The notes below the pieces were generated by a model. It was not told the origin of the DNA, ran no database searches, and saw only the letters and a program-made list of their open reading frames with translations. The translations under genes and the position numbers were made by a program. Below, in pieces: positions 43,586 to 52,398 of a DNA stretch of 64,000 nt. Location: assembly GCF_014212175.1 (NCBI RefSeq), contig NZ_JACJVR010000063.1, positions 1 to 64,000 on the forward strand. The letters are read 5' to 3'. Position 1 is the stretch's first letter. Each line of letters starts with the position of its first letter. Source of the DNA: Cohnella xylanilytica (lineage in GTDB: Bacteria; Bacillota; Bacilli; Paenibacillales; Paenibacillaceae).

Positions 43586-44236
43586 TCATTGCTTGCGCGG
43601 AACGACGGAGATCCGGTGAATCGGCACGTCGAGTCCCCGGGCGACCGCTTCGGCGATCAGCTTGTGCACGGTGCCGTTCTCCGCTCCCTTCGCCACGATG
43701 AGGACGCCGCGAACTTTGGGCTTCACCTTCTTGACGACGATCGGAGATTGTCCCCCCGACACTTCGTAGAGCACCACCTGGCCTTCCCGGTTGACCTCGG
43801 TTATATGTCTCTTCGCTCCGTTGCGGTCGGTCTCGTCCGTAATCTGCTGCGTCATCTTCTCGTTGAGCTGAACGACCGTCTCTTCCGTCGAGTCGATGCT
43901 GACCATGACGTCCGCCGTCCCGACGCCGACGACGTTCTCGAGCATCTGCTTCAGCTTGCTCTCCAGCGACGATTCGATGTCCACGAACGGATCCTTGGCG
44001 TCGCCGCCGCCGTTCAGGAACGTCGTCTGCTGATCCGGCGCGTCTTCGTCCCTCGGCGGGGACAGTCCCGGATCCCGGGTCGGATCCATCGTCTTGACGT
44101 TGAGGAAGGAGGAGATCAGCAGCAGGGCGGCGCCGATCAGCCCGATCAGCACCAGCCACCGGAACGCCTTGACGCGGCGCGGTCCCCCGGGCCCTCCTCC
44201 GATGAACGACTCCAGCTGCTGCAGCCACTTGGCCAT
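43586..44236 (-). CDS. spoIIIAG: Stage III sporulation protein AG
   Basis: This 216-residue protein has a membrane helix at about 26-45, a variable linker and a ring-building domain (ESKLKQMLENVVGVGTADVMVSID, KPKVRGVLIVAKGAENGTVH). In B. subtilis it forms a large ring in the channel linking mother cell and forespore. It lies 37 bases before spoIIIAH. Confidence 0.92.
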   Translation of the reverse strand: MAKWLQQLESFIGGGPGGPRRVKAFRWLVLIGLIGAALLLISSFLNVKTMDPTRDPGLSPPRDEDAPDQQTTFLNGGGDAKDPFVDIESSLESKLKQMLENVVGVGTADVMVSIDSTEETVVQLNEKMTQQITDETDRNGAKRHITEVNREGQVVLYEVSGGQSPIVVKKVKPKVRGVLIVAKGAENGTVHKLIAEAVARGLDVPIHRISVVPRKQ

Positions 44237-44247
44237 GGACTCCCTCC

Positions 44248-45009
44248 TTACCCTCTCTTATCCGTCTCGCCCGGCGCCTCCACCCATACCCGAACCCGGT
44301 CCGCCTCGATCCCGAACCGGGTCGAGACGAGGGCGGCGACCCGGCTCGCCAAGGCGGCGTCGGCCGCCGCCGGTTCGTCGGCGGGAGACGCTTCCGCCGG
44401 CACGTCCGAAGGCGGCTGCCCCCGGGACGCTTCCGCGTCGACGGCGATGTCCACCGGGGCGATCGGCTCCACGTCGGCGATGGCTCTCCCGCCTTCTTCG
44501 GCGGAAGAGTCCGTAGCCTCTCCCGCCAGCACGAGCTTGACCTCCGACAGGACGTAGCCTCCGTTCGCGGCCGCACCGGAGCCGCCTTGCCCGCCGGCGA
44601 CGGGTTCCGCCTCGATGTCGACCGACCGCACGGGGCCGAGCCCCGCTTCTTCGATCGAGCTCCGGATCTGGGCGGCGAGCCCCGCGGTCGCCAGCTTGAC
44701 GGCCTGGCCGTTCCTCGCCTCGCCCAGCTTGCGGGCTTCCGCCTCGATCCGCTCCATCTCCGCCTTCGTCTCGGAGGACGTCCCGCCCGGCGACAGCCGA
44801 ACGGATTCGAGCCCGGACGCCAGCCGGGTGCCGAAGTCGCCCTTGAACAGCTGGAGAACCGGGGACGCCACGGTCAGAAGGACGAGCAGCCCGGCGACTA
44901 GCCTTACGTATCGCTGCATCGTCCGGTTGGGGAGCAGAAGGTCGACGAGAGAGGCGAGCAAGACGACCGCGACGATCTGCTGCAGCCATCCCGACAAAGC
45001 CGACATCAT
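44248..45009 (-). CDS. spoIIIAF: Stage III sporulation protein AF
   Basis: This 253-residue protein has two N-terminal membrane helices (about 9-28 and 34-52, with LVDLLLPNRTMQRYVRLVAGLL) followed by a cytoplasmic or intermembrane domain that starts with a charged helix and ends in a ring-building-like fold (IEADRVRVWVE). Two adjacent ATG codons after GGAGGAGGGA are possible starts. It is part of the spoIIIA operon, 11 bases before spoIIIAG. It is somewhat longer than the B. subtilis protein because of Ala/Ser-rich insertions. Confidence 0.9.
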   Translation of the reverse strand: MMSALSGWLQQIVAVVLLASLVDLLLPNRTMQRYVRLVAGLLVLLTVASPVLQLFKGDFGTRLASGLESVRLSPGGTSSETKAEMERIEAEARKLGEARNGQAVKLATAGLAAQIRSSIEEAGLGPVRSVDIEAEPVAGGQGGSGAAANGGYVLSEVKLVLAGEATDSSAEEGGRAIADVEPIAPVDIAVDAEASRGQPPSDVPAEASPADEPAAADAALASRVAALVSTRFGIEADRVRVWVEAPGETDKRG

Positions 45010-45039
45010 CGAATTCCCTCCTCCAGCCTAAGCCCGTGC

Positions 45040-46308
45040 CTAGCGCATCATGATCGACGCGTTGCCCGCCGTCAGAATGATCGTGACCGCCAGGAAAAAC
45101 ATCATCCCGACCGAAGCGAGGGCGGCGAACACGTACACCAGCGTTTTCCCGATCGTCTGCAGGCATTGAACGATCGGCGTGTCCCCGAGCGGCTGCAGCA
45201 CCGCGGCCGAGACGTTGTAGATAAGCGCCAGCGTCAGAATCTTGACCGCGGGGAACGCGCACAGGAACAACAGGATGACGACTCCCGCCAAGCCGACCGC
45301 GTTCTTGACGAGCAGGCTCGCCGACAGGACGGTGTCCGCCGCGTCGGAGAACATTCTGCCGACGACGGGCACGAAGTTGCCGGTCACGAACTTGGCCGTC
45401 TTCAGCGCGATGCCGTCCGCCACGGCGCCGGTCGCTCCTTGAACGGACAGCACGCCCAGGAACAGCGTGAGCAGCACCCCGAGCATCCCGACTCCGATCG
45501 TTCTCAGCAGGTTGGCGAGCTGAGTGACCTTGTAGCGTTCCGACAGCGTGCTGACCAAGTGGAGCACCGCCGAGAAGAAGAGCAGCGGGAAGACGATCAA
45601 GTGAATCAGAGTGCCGACCGTGTGGATCATGAACACGATCAGCGGGTGAAGGACCGCCACCGTCGTCACCCCGCCCGTGCTGGCGAGCAGCGTGAGAAGC
45701 AAGGGGACCATGGCGAGCATGAACTGGACCATGTTGCCGATCGCTTCGGCCGCGTACTGCGTCGCCGACCGGAAGCTGTTCACCGCGATGACGAGCAGCA
45801 CCATGTAGGCGATGGAGTAGGCGACCTTGCTCACCGTATTGCGTTCGAACGCATTCTGCATCGTCTCGAGCAGCATCGTGAACACCGCGAGCAGCACGAT
45901 CGTCACGACCAGCTTGCCGCTGTACAGCACCTCGTGGAGGAAAAACCGGGCCAAACCCGTGACGGCCGCCCCCGCATCCCACTTGTCCCCGTCGGGGAAC
46001 ATCAGCTGCCTAAGGCTTGGTGCCTTCCCGTCCGGGAAGTAGCCGCCGTATTCTCCCCTCAGCTTGTTCCAGTACTGTTCGATCTGGCTTAGGTCGACAT
46101 CGCCCGCCTGCTGCCTGGCCAGTTCGTCCGCCAGCTCGGAAGCGCCTTGCGGGTCCGAAGGCTGCGCCCGCGTCGTCGATGAAGCGGCAGGCGCTTCGGC
46201 GAACGCGGAAGGCAGCTGGAGCATGGAGAGCAAGAAGGCCGACAGGAGCAGGATAAGAGGGGCCAAGCCCGATCCGCGAGCCGTCGGAAGAAGGAGGCGC
46301 AAGCGCAT
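45040..46308 (-). CDS. spoIIIAE: Stage III sporulation protein AE
   Basis: This 422-residue polytopic protein has an N-terminal signal-like helix, a periplasm-facing segment (about 40-120, ending GGYFPDGKAPSLRQLMFPDG) and about seven membrane helices. It forms the membrane export part of the SpoIIIA-SpoIIQ channel. Length and motif KTAKFVTGNFVPVVGRMFSDA fit the family. It follows spoIIIAD by 25 bases. Confidence 0.94.
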   Translation of the reverse strand: MRLRLLLPTARGSGLAPLILLLSAFLLSMLQLPSAFAEAPAASSTTRAQPSDPQGASELADELARQQAGDVDLSQIEQYWNKLRGEYGGYFPDGKAPSLRQLMFPDGDKWDAGAAVTGLARFFLHEVLYSGKLVVTIVLLAVFTMLLETMQNAFERNTVSKVAYSIAYMVLLVIAVNSFRSATQYAAEAIGNMVQFMLAMVPLLLTLLASTGGVTTVAVLHPLIVFMIHTVGTLIHLIVFPLLFFSAVLHLVSTLSERYKVTQLANLLRTIGVGMLGVLLTLFLGVLSVQGATGAVADGIALKTAKFVTGNFVPVVGRMFSDAADTVLSASLLVKNAVGLAGVVILLFLCAFPAVKILTLALIYNVSAAVLQPLGDTPIVQCLQTIGKTLVYVFAALASVGMMFFLAVTIILTAGNASIMMR

Positions 46309-46333
46309 CTCCCCTCCCTTCCCCGGCCGCGCT

Positions 46334-46732
46334 TCAGGCCGGCAGCAAATTCAGTACCGTCTCGATAATGACTCCGATAATGGGAACCGCCATGACGAGA
46401 ATGAGAATCTTGCCCGCGAACTCGATCTTGGAAGCGACGCTCTCCATCCCGGCGTCCCGGACGATCTGGGCTCCGAATTCGGCGACGTAGGCGATGCCGA
46501 TGATCTTGAGCATCGTCTTCAGGTACACCGACGGGATGCCCGAGCGGTCGGCCAAGTCTTCCACCACCGAGACGACGCCGTCGATCTTGCCGATCAGCGC
46601 GAGGAAGATCGCGACTCCCACGAACGCGGAGATCAGGAACGCGAACATCGGCTTCTGCTCGCGGACGACCAGGATGAGCACGGTTGCGAGCAGCCCGATG
46701 CCGACGATCTGGAGAATTTCCACCGCACTCAC
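46334..46732 (-). CDS. spoIIIAD: Stage III sporulation protein AD
   Basis: This small membrane protein is 132 residues from the GTG at 46732, or 129 residues from a GTG at 46723, which matches the family N-terminus better. It has about four helices with the conserved VREQKPMFAFLISAFVGV and LKIIGIAYVAEFGAQI. It works with AC and AE in the channel base. Confidence 0.93.
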   Translation of the reverse strand: MSAVEILQIVGIGLLATVLILVVREQKPMFAFLISAFVGVAIFLALIGKIDGVVSVVEDLADRSGIPSVYLKTMLKIIGIAYVAEFGAQIVRDAGMESVASKIEFAGKILILVMAVPIIGVIIETVLNLLPA

Positions 46733-46753
46733 CTGCCGCCTTCGATCCTGTCG

Positions 46754-46957
46754 TCACTGGAACAGAAAGATGGTCTTGATCTCCTGGAACAAGTCGTTGA
46801 GCAAGCGCACGACCATAAACAACACGACGACGAATCCGATTACGGTAACCCAATGCGCCATGTCTTCCTTGCCCATCTGCTTGAGCACGGTGTGGATCAT
46901 GGCGACGATAATGCCGATGCCGGCGATCTGGAAAATCGTGCTGACGTCGATGTTCAT
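46754..46957 (-). CDS. spoIIIAC: Stage III sporulation protein AC
   Basis: This 67-residue two-helix membrane protein has the family sequence IFQIAGIGIIVAMIHTVLKQMGK. The size is exactly typical. It lies between spoIIIAB (16 bases) and spoIIIAD. Confidence 0.93.
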   Translation of the reverse strand: MNIDVSTIFQIAGIGIIVAMIHTVLKQMGKEDMAHWVTVIGFVVVLFMVVRLLNDLFQEIKTIFLFQ

Positions 46958-46972
46958 CGAATCGGCCCCCTA

Positions 46973-47491
46973 CTACACCATCAAGATGACGACCAGGGCG
47001 GCCCCCAGCACCCCCAGGCTCCGGCACAGCTTCTCGTATCTTTGCTGCTCCTCTCTTGCCGTCGCCTCTTCCGACTGAAGCTGCAGCGCGGCCAGACGGA
47101 CGTGCTTCAGCTGATCCTCCTTGCCGCTGCCGCCGAGCGTCGCTCCCAGACGGAGCATCGCCTCCTTCTCCCCCGCCCGCATCGAAGTCGATGCCCAGCC
47201 CGCCGTCAGCGCCTTCTCCCAGACCTCGCCGACCGTCGAGCCCGATCCGGACCGGAGCTCGGCGGCGATGCCGGCGAACATGGCCGAGAGAGGCGGCGGA
47301 ATCGCGAGCGACATCCGGTGCAGGGCGTCCGGGAGGGGCGTCTGCCCGTAGCCGATCTCGGTCTCGAGCCGCTGCAGCGCGTGCAGCAAGGAGCGGATCT
47401 GCTTCGGCCTCTCCGCGAACCGGGCCGCCTGCGCGAAGCCGATCATCGTTCCCGCGAACAGGACGAGAACCGCTCCGATCAGCTTAATCAT
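46973..47491 (-). CDS. spoIIIAB: Stage III sporulation protein AB
   Basis: This 172-residue protein has membrane helices at both ends (about 3-22 and 155-171) and a helical middle resembling type II secretion protein F (RSLLHALQRLETEIGYGQTPLPDAL). It starts inside the end of spoIIIAA (8-base overlap), so the ATPase and AB are co-translated. Confidence 0.92.
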   Translation of the reverse strand: MIKLIGAVLVLFAGTMIGFAQAARFAERPKQIRSLLHALQRLETEIGYGQTPLPDALHRMSLAIPPPLSAMFAGIAAELRSGSGSTVGEVWEKALTAGWASTSMRAGEKEAMLRLGATLGGSGKEDQLKHVRLAALQLQSEEATAREEQQRYEKLCRSLGVLGAALVVILMV

Positions 47492-48629
47492 GGCCGCCCA
47501 CCTCGCCGCTCGCGCCGTCCGGCGACCGGATCAGGGGAAGCGGCCTCGCCTTGATCGCCGGTTCCGGAATGCCCCGCGGAACGAAGAGCGCTTCCTCCGC
47601 CGCCCTCGCGGACGGCTCCGGCGCGTCTCTCGGCGTCGCCCACGAGCGCAAGCCGCCGCGGCGCCTCGCTTCGTCCTCCGCCTCCTTCGCGCCGAATACC
47701 CGATGCTCGACGCGGCCCCCCGTCCGCGACAGCAGGACGTACGCGCCGAACATCCCGTCGCGTACGAGCTCCGACAGAACCGGACGGCGGAACACGTCCG
47801 CGAGATCGGAGGCGTGCGCCGAAGCCAGCACCCGGACCCCGGAATGCAGCGCCTCCCTCAGGGCGTCCGCGTCCTCGGGCCGGCCGATCTCGTCGACGAC
47901 GACGACCTCGGGCGACATGGAGCGGACGAGCATCATCATCCCTTCCGCCTTCGGGCAGGCGTCGAGCACGTCGCAGCGCGGGCCGAGGTCGAATGTCGGC
48001 ACGCCCCGCTCGCAGGCGGCGATCTCGGAGCGCTCGTCGACGATGCCGACCTTGCGCCCTCCCCACCCGATCGCGGCGGGATGATTCCACTCCCCGGAGC
48101 TGATCGCTCTCGCCAGATCGCGAAGCAGCGTCGTCTTGCCCTGCTGCGGAGGCGACACGATCAGCGTATGGCGGATCGTCCTCGCCTCCCTGTCCAGCAG
48201 CGCGGGAAGCAGCCTGGACGAGCTGCCGACGCGGGCTCTGGCGATCCGGACGTTGAACCCGGACACGTCCCGCAGATGCCGGACCGCTCCGCCTTCCAGC
48301 ACGGTCCGGCCGGCCAGTCCGATCCGGTGGCCTCCCGCGACCGTCACGTAGCCTCTTCTTAACTCTTCCTCCACCGCGTATAGCGAATGATCCGTGATTT
48401 TCTCCAGGAAAGCCCGACAATCGTCCCGGTTCGGCCTGTAGCCGGCCCGGTGGTCGCTCGTCGCCGAACCGTCGCCGCCGACAAACGCGAACCGGCCTCC
48501 GTATCCGATCTCGAGCGGCCGGTTCTCCCGGATCCGGATCTCCTCCAACTGGCCCGTCACGGATTCCGGCAGCTTGGCCATCAGCTCCCGGATGCGGCCC
48601 GGCAGCCATTCGAACAATGCGATCGGCAT
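47484..48629 (-). CDS. spoIIIAA: Stage III sporulation protein AA, secretion-type ATPase
   Basis: This 381-residue RecA-like ATPase energises the mother cell-forespore channel. Walker A is SPPQQGKTTLLRDLAR, Walker B is VVVVDEIGRPEDADAL, and SAHASDLADV matches the family sensor region. The C-terminal 60 residues are a variable tail longer than in B. subtilis. It is the first gene of the operon and is preceded by a candidate SigE promoter, in keeping with mother-cell expression. Confidence 0.94.
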   Translation of the reverse strand: MPIALFEWLPGRIRELMAKLPESVTGQLEEIRIRENRPLEIGYGGRFAFVGGDGSATSDHRAGYRPNRDDCRAFLEKITDHSLYAVEEELRRGYVTVAGGHRIGLAGRTVLEGGAVRHLRDVSGFNVRIARARVGSSSRLLPALLDREARTIRHTLIVSPPQQGKTTLLRDLARAISSGEWNHPAAIGWGGRKVGIVDERSEIAACERGVPTFDLGPRCDVLDACPKAEGMMMLVRSMSPEVVVVDEIGRPEDADALREALHSGVRVLASAHASDLADVFRRPVLSELVRDGMFGAYVLLSRTGGRVEHRVFGAKEAEDEARRRGGLRSWATPRDAPEPSARAAEEALFVPRGIPEPAIKARPLPLIRSPDGASGEVGGHD

Positions 48630-48673
48630 CGGGATCCCCCCTTTCCCCGAGTCGTAGGTCTATAGCTGATTCA

Positions 48674-48701
48674 TATGTATGCTTGGACGACCCGTTTATG
48701 C
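48674..48701 (-). promoter_or_regulatory. Candidate SigE promoter of the spoIIIA operon
   Basis: On the minus strand GCATAAA (48695-48701) and CATACATA (48674-48681) with a 13-base spacer resemble SigE KMATATT and CATACAHT (two mismatches in the -35, one in the -10). They lie 45 bases before the spoIIIAA start. Confidence 0.55.
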
Positions 48702-48729
48702 CTGCTTGGCCGAGATCGGACTTCTCCCG

Positions 48730-48993
48730 CTACTTCCGCAGGATCCCGATCAGCAGACAGGATACTCCGGCGGCCACCCACAAAAATCGCATGGGAGAGA
48801 GCTTGTCCGAGAGTCCGACCAAGCCGATCGTCGTCGTCGTGAGCAAGACCAGCGGGCCGACGAGCGCGAGCATCGAATTGACGACGAGAGCCTTCTGCAC
48901 GTCGTTCAGCTTCAGCATGACGATCGCGGCCGTCAGCTCGAGACTGCCGGATACGATCCGCAGCACGGCCATGCTGAATACGGTTTTGTCCAT
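48730..48993 (-). CDS. yqhV: YqhV family membrane protein (DUF2619)
   Basis: This 87-residue protein has three membrane helices and the family pattern AVLRIVSGSLELTAAIVMLKLNDVQKAL. YqhV sits between efp and spoIIIAA in B. subtilis; here it is next to spoIIIAA but separated from efp by four extra genes. Function is unknown. Confidence 0.87.
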   Translation of the reverse strand: MDKTVFSMAVLRIVSGSLELTAAIVMLKLNDVQKALVVNSMLALVGPLVLLTTTTIGLVGLSDKLSPMRFLWVAAGVSCLLIGILRK

Positions 48994-49191
48994 GCGCCAA
49001 CCCCCTTTCGGGCCAAAGTTTGTCCATGTCCTACTCTATGCTCCCATGGCGGACAACTTTCCCTTTTTCCGTTCGGAGCGCACTTTCCGCTCGAAGGGCA
49101 CCCGCCTACGGCTTACCGCATATATTGCCTTTGCAAGCGTACCGGACGCCAAGGACGGTAGGCTCAACCTTCACGCGAGGAGAGCAGCAGC

Positions 49192-50010
49192 ATGGAGATC
49201 AATACCGATACAAGCTGGCCGCAAGCGCTTAAGGACCCCAGCGACCGCCGCGCGGGCAAACCCCGGTCCTCCGGCATGACGATGGTCATCGACAAAGGGC
49301 TCGGGGCTCTGGCGTTCGCCGACCTGTTGGCCGCGTCCGGGGATTCGATCGACTTCGTCAAATTCGGGTTCGGCACGTCGACCTTGTACCCGATGCCCGT
49401 TCTGCGAGACAAAATCGCGTTGGCGCAAAAGCACGGGATCGCCGTCTTTCCGGGAGGGACCCTGCTGGAGGCGGCGGTCCGGCTCGACGTCGAGAGGGAC
49501 TTCTGGAACGTCGTGCTCGAGCTAGGCTTCGACGGCGTGGAAATCTCGGACGGGACGATCGAGCTCAGCCGCCGCAAGCGCGACAATCTGATCCGGGAAG
49601 CGACTCAGCGGGGACTTAGGGCGTTCACCGAGTACGGCAAAAAAACGCCCGGCTCCCGGATCGTGCTGGACGATCTTCGCCGGACGATCGACGCGGATTG
49701 CGCGTGCGGGGCGGAGCTGGTCACGGTGGAAGCGCGGGAATCCGGAGTCGGCGTCGGCCTCTACGACGAGAAGGGCAGCTGCCGCGAAGACGAGCTGCGT
49801 CTGCTGCAGCAAGCGGTGCCCGAGGCGAACCGGCTCATGTGGGAGGCGCCCCAGAAGGACCAGCAGGTGGCGCTGCTTACGATTCTCGGGCCGGAGGCGA
49901 ACCTCGGCAATATCGCTCCGCAGGAAGTCATGTCCCTCGAAGCGATGCGGCGGGGACTTCGTTCCGACACGTTCAGCCTTCACCGGGTCGTCTCGCATTA
50001 TATGATCTGA
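49192..50010 (+). CDS. Phosphosulfolactate synthase (ComA/YitD family)
   Basis: This 272-residue (beta/alpha)8 enzyme should add sulfite to phosphoenolpyruvate to give (R)-phosphosulfolactate. Family features include DKGLGALAFADLLAASGDSIDFVKFGFGT, FPGGTLLEAA and GFDGVEISDGTIELS, and later VTVEARESGVGVG with EANLGNI. The start is ATG with GAGGAGAG seven bases upstream. In Bacillus spores the related YitD pathway yields 3-sulfolactate. The phosphatase (ComB) and dehydrogenase (ComC) are not next to it, which is unusual. It is on the plus strand, opposite to the sporulation operon beside it. Confidence 0.88.
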   Translation: MEINTDTSWPQALKDPSDRRAGKPRSSGMTMVIDKGLGALAFADLLAASGDSIDFVKFGFGTSTLYPMPVLRDKIALAQKHGIAVFPGGTLLEAAVRLDVERDFWNVVLELGFDGVEISDGTIELSRRKRDNLIREATQRGLRAFTEYGKKTPGSRIVLDDLRRTIDADCACGAELVTVEARESGVGVGLYDEKGSCREDELRLLQQAVPEANRLMWEAPQKDQQVALLTILGPEANLGNIAPQEVMSLEAMRRGLRSDTFSLHRVVSHYMI

Positions 50011-50151
50011 GTGCCGGACCTGCCGGCCTCGCGAACCCGAACGGCCCTCCGCAATCGTTCTAAGCGGAGGGCTCGTTCCATATCGTTAGATAGAGGGGAT
50101 TCGTCCTTCGCATCTCGCCGGAATCGGCTTCGACCTGGGAGGCTGGCACTC

Positions 50152-50610
50152 ATGAACGGGGATTTGGTACTTGTCGCGCTTATCATCATCGGACTGATCG
50201 GACGATCTCCCATCATTACGACCGCCGCCTGCTTGCTGCTCATCGTCAAGCTGATTCACCTGGAGCGCTACTTGCCCTCGATCGAACGGCGGGGGTTGGA
50301 ATTCGGCCTCCTGTTCCTTACCCTGGCCGTGCTCGTTCCGTTCGCGTCCGGGAAGGTTCAGGTGAAGGACGTGCTCGGCGCCTTCACGAGCTGGACAGGC
50401 TGGGTCGCTCTGATCGGAGGAGCGGCGGCCACTTATCTGAACGGCAAAGGCCTGGAGATGCTGAAGGTCGATCCGCAGCTCATCGTCGGCCTGGTCATCG
50501 GCTCGATCGCCGGCATCGTGCTGCTGCGCGGCATCCCCGTCGGCCCGCTCATGGCGGCCGGGATCACGGCGTTTATTTTGAAAATCCTGCAGCTGTTCAC
50601 GGATCGTTAA
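50152..50610 (+). CDS. DUF441 family membrane protein (YtwI-like)
   Basis: This 152-residue protein has four membrane helices and the family pattern [23 protein letters not shown] and [17 protein letters not shown]. The ATG at 50152 is chosen because GGGAGG is nine bases upstream; the open frame before it lacks a start signal. It lies 140 bases after the phosphosulfolactate synthase gene in the same direction, and a shared transcript is possible. Function is unknown; some have guessed at transport. Confidence 0.85.
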   Translation: MNGDLVLVALIIIGLIGRSPIITTAACLLLIVKLIHLERYLPSIERRGLEFGLLFLTLAVLVPFASGKVQVKDVLGAFTSWTGWVALIGGAAATYLNGKGLEMLKVDPQLIVGLVIGSIAGIVLLRGIPVGPLMAAGITAFILKILQLFTDR

Positions 50611-50634
50611 TACGATCATGCCTCCCGAAAACGA

Positions 50635-50660
50635 CAAGAACGCCCCGGAGGGCGTTCTTG
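50635..50660. terminator. Hairpin between convergent DUF441 and RCC1-like genes
   Basis: CAAGAACGCCC and GGGCGTTCTTG form a perfect 11-bp stem with a four-base loop. T-tracts are poor on both sides, but the position between convergent genes supports termination. Confidence 0.6.
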
Positions 50661-50681
50661 CGCGTCATAACGGCAGAAAAG

Positions 50682-52214
50682 CTACTTCATCTCGATATCG
50701 ATGCGGTTCTCTTCCTTCTTCCAATCGACCTTCGAGCCCAACGATTCGCTGACGAAGCGAAGCGGCAGATAGGATACCCCTCCGATGCCGAACGGATCGT
50801 TCGCCAGCTTCACCGGCTTGCCGTTCAGCGTTATGGAAGAGGATTTGAAATCGACGAGAATGATCGTATCCCCCGAAGCGGAGCCACCGGCGCCCGATTG
50901 CCGCTCGACGGCGGCGACTTTGCCGTTCTCGTCCCACGAGATCTTGGCTCCCAGCTTCTCGAACACGGAGCGCAGCGGAACGAACGTCTGCCCGGAGCGG
51001 ACGATGACGCCGTTCGACAGCCGTGCCGTCTCCCCGTTCACCGTGACGGCGACCGGCGGCTGGACGGGAACCGGCGTCAGGTGTTCGAATTCCAGGTCCC
51101 CGTAGCCGAGCTGACCTGCCTTGTTGACTCCCCATCCCCATAGAGTTCCGTCCGTCTTCTGATAAATCAAGTGCCGCTTCGATGCGAGAACCGAGCCGAC
51201 GTCGGCCGAGAGAAGCTTGAATTCCGGCGCGGCCGGCATGTCGGACCGTTCGATGGACGTCGCGTACAGCTTCCCGTCTTCGCTCAACGCGACGAGGGAC
51301 CGTTCCACCGCGTACGCCGTCTTGACGCGCGGGAGGCCCTTCAATTGGACGGGCGTCGTCCGGTTATGAAGCACGGTGCTATCCGTCCACCCCGTGATCG
51401 TCGCTCCCCAGAACCAGAGCTTGCCTTCCGCGTCGATCGCCAGGTTCGTGTTCGTATTCGTCCACACCGACCGGATTCCGCTTAAGCCCGGAACGCGAAC
51501 CGCCGCGTCGCCGTTCCACGAAGGAGCGGTCCCCGTATTGTCGATCGGCCAGGCCAGCACGGTTCCGTCCTTCTTGAGCACCAGCTGCGATTGAACGGAG
51601 GAAGCCGGGCCCGCGGAAGGGATCGGCACGAAGCGGTCGAACGCGTAGTCCGCGTTTTTCCAGACCGTGCCGTCCCGCTTGAGGAACACCCATTGGGCTT
51701 GGCCGTCGCGGTTACGGCCGTCGTAGTAATAGGTGAGATCGGCCACGTCTCCGATTCCGGTCACGGGGGCGAAGCGCGTCATGTCCGGCCCGCGATCCTT
51801 CATCTCGGCCCGGAAGACGTTCCCCTCGGCGTCTACGGCTAACGTGCCGTAATACGTATAGCGAACCGCGACGGGCCTCGTCAACCCTTCGACCTTCTCG
51901 ACCTTGGCCCCGTCCGCGGAGTCCGTCTTCTCCCAGTGCCAGACGGATCCGTCCTTCTTCACGACAAGACTGCCTTCGAGAACCGTCTCGACGTCCGATA
52001 ATCCGGCGATTTGGGTAGGGGCCGACCGGCCGTCGCCCCACGTCCAATAGGTCCCGTCGCTTTTGACGAGCGAGCTCGCGCCGTACCCCGCGATTCCGCC
52101 ATGATCGGCAACGGATGGCAGGAATAGGCTCTCATCGGCGAGAGCGGCCGCAGGCGAGATCGAAGCGAGGGACAAGCTGGCGAAGACGGCTAATGCAAGG
52201 CGGCGTTTGTTCAT
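50682..52214 (-). CDS. Secreted RCC1-repeat protein with copper amine oxidase-like domain
   Basis: This 510-residue protein has an N-terminal signal peptide (about 1-27, ending PAAALA), about six RCC1-like beta-propeller blades (for example VKSDGTYWTWGDG, LKKDGTVLAWPID, KTDGTLWGWGVNKAGQLGYGD) and a C-terminal copper amine oxidase N-terminal-like domain (about 390-510, VNGETARLSNGVIVRSGQTF, FVPLRSVFEKLGAKISWDE, LPLRFVSESLGSKVDW). Proteins of this design are common in Paenibacillus and are thought to act in the wall or outside the cell; the propeller may bind a partner. No enzymatic residues are evident. ATG follows AAAGGAGAT. Confidence 0.85.
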   Translation of the reverse strand: MNKRRLALAVFASLSLASISPAAALADESLFLPSVADHGGIAGYGASSLVKSDGTYWTWGDGRSAPTQIAGLSDVETVLEGSLVVKKDGSVWHWEKTDSADGAKVEKVEGLTRPVAVRYTYYGTLAVDAEGNVFRAEMKDRGPDMTRFAPVTGIGDVADLTYYYDGRNRDGQAQWVFLKRDGTVWKNADYAFDRFVPIPSAGPASSVQSQLVLKKDGTVLAWPIDNTGTAPSWNGDAAVRVPGLSGIRSVWTNTNTNLAIDAEGKLWFWGATITGWTDSTVLHNRTTPVQLKGLPRVKTAYAVERSLVALSEDGKLYATSIERSDMPAAPEFKLLSADVGSVLASKRHLIYQKTDGTLWGWGVNKAGQLGYGDLEFEHLTPVPVQPPVAVTVNGETARLSNGVIVRSGQTFVPLRSVFEKLGAKISWDENGKVAAVERQSGAGGSASGDTIILVDFKSSSITLNGKPVKLANDPFGIGGVSYLPLRFVSESLGSKVDWKKEENRIDIEMK

Positions 52215-52340
52215 GAATATCTCCTTTATCGATGCGTTTGATGGATTAGGATTCCATTCATTAGACGTTCCCGGCGCGAAAAAAGTTGTTACCGTCCGCT
52301 AGCCGAACGTCCCGCTGCGGGATCGGCCGGGAAACGCGAA

Positions 52341-52373
52341 CAAGGGATCCCCCGACACGGAAGGGATCCCTTG
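52341..52373 (-). terminator. Stem-loop downstream of aspartate kinase
   Basis: CAAGGGATCCC and GGGATCCCTTG form an 11-bp stem with an 11-base loop, 26 bases past the aspartate kinase stop. The T-tract is short (TTGTTCG). The rest of 52215-52398 is presumably the RCC1-gene promoter region; nothing else was recognised. Confidence 0.55.
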
Positions 52374-52398
52374 ATTCGAAGCTCGCGACCGGCCGCGA

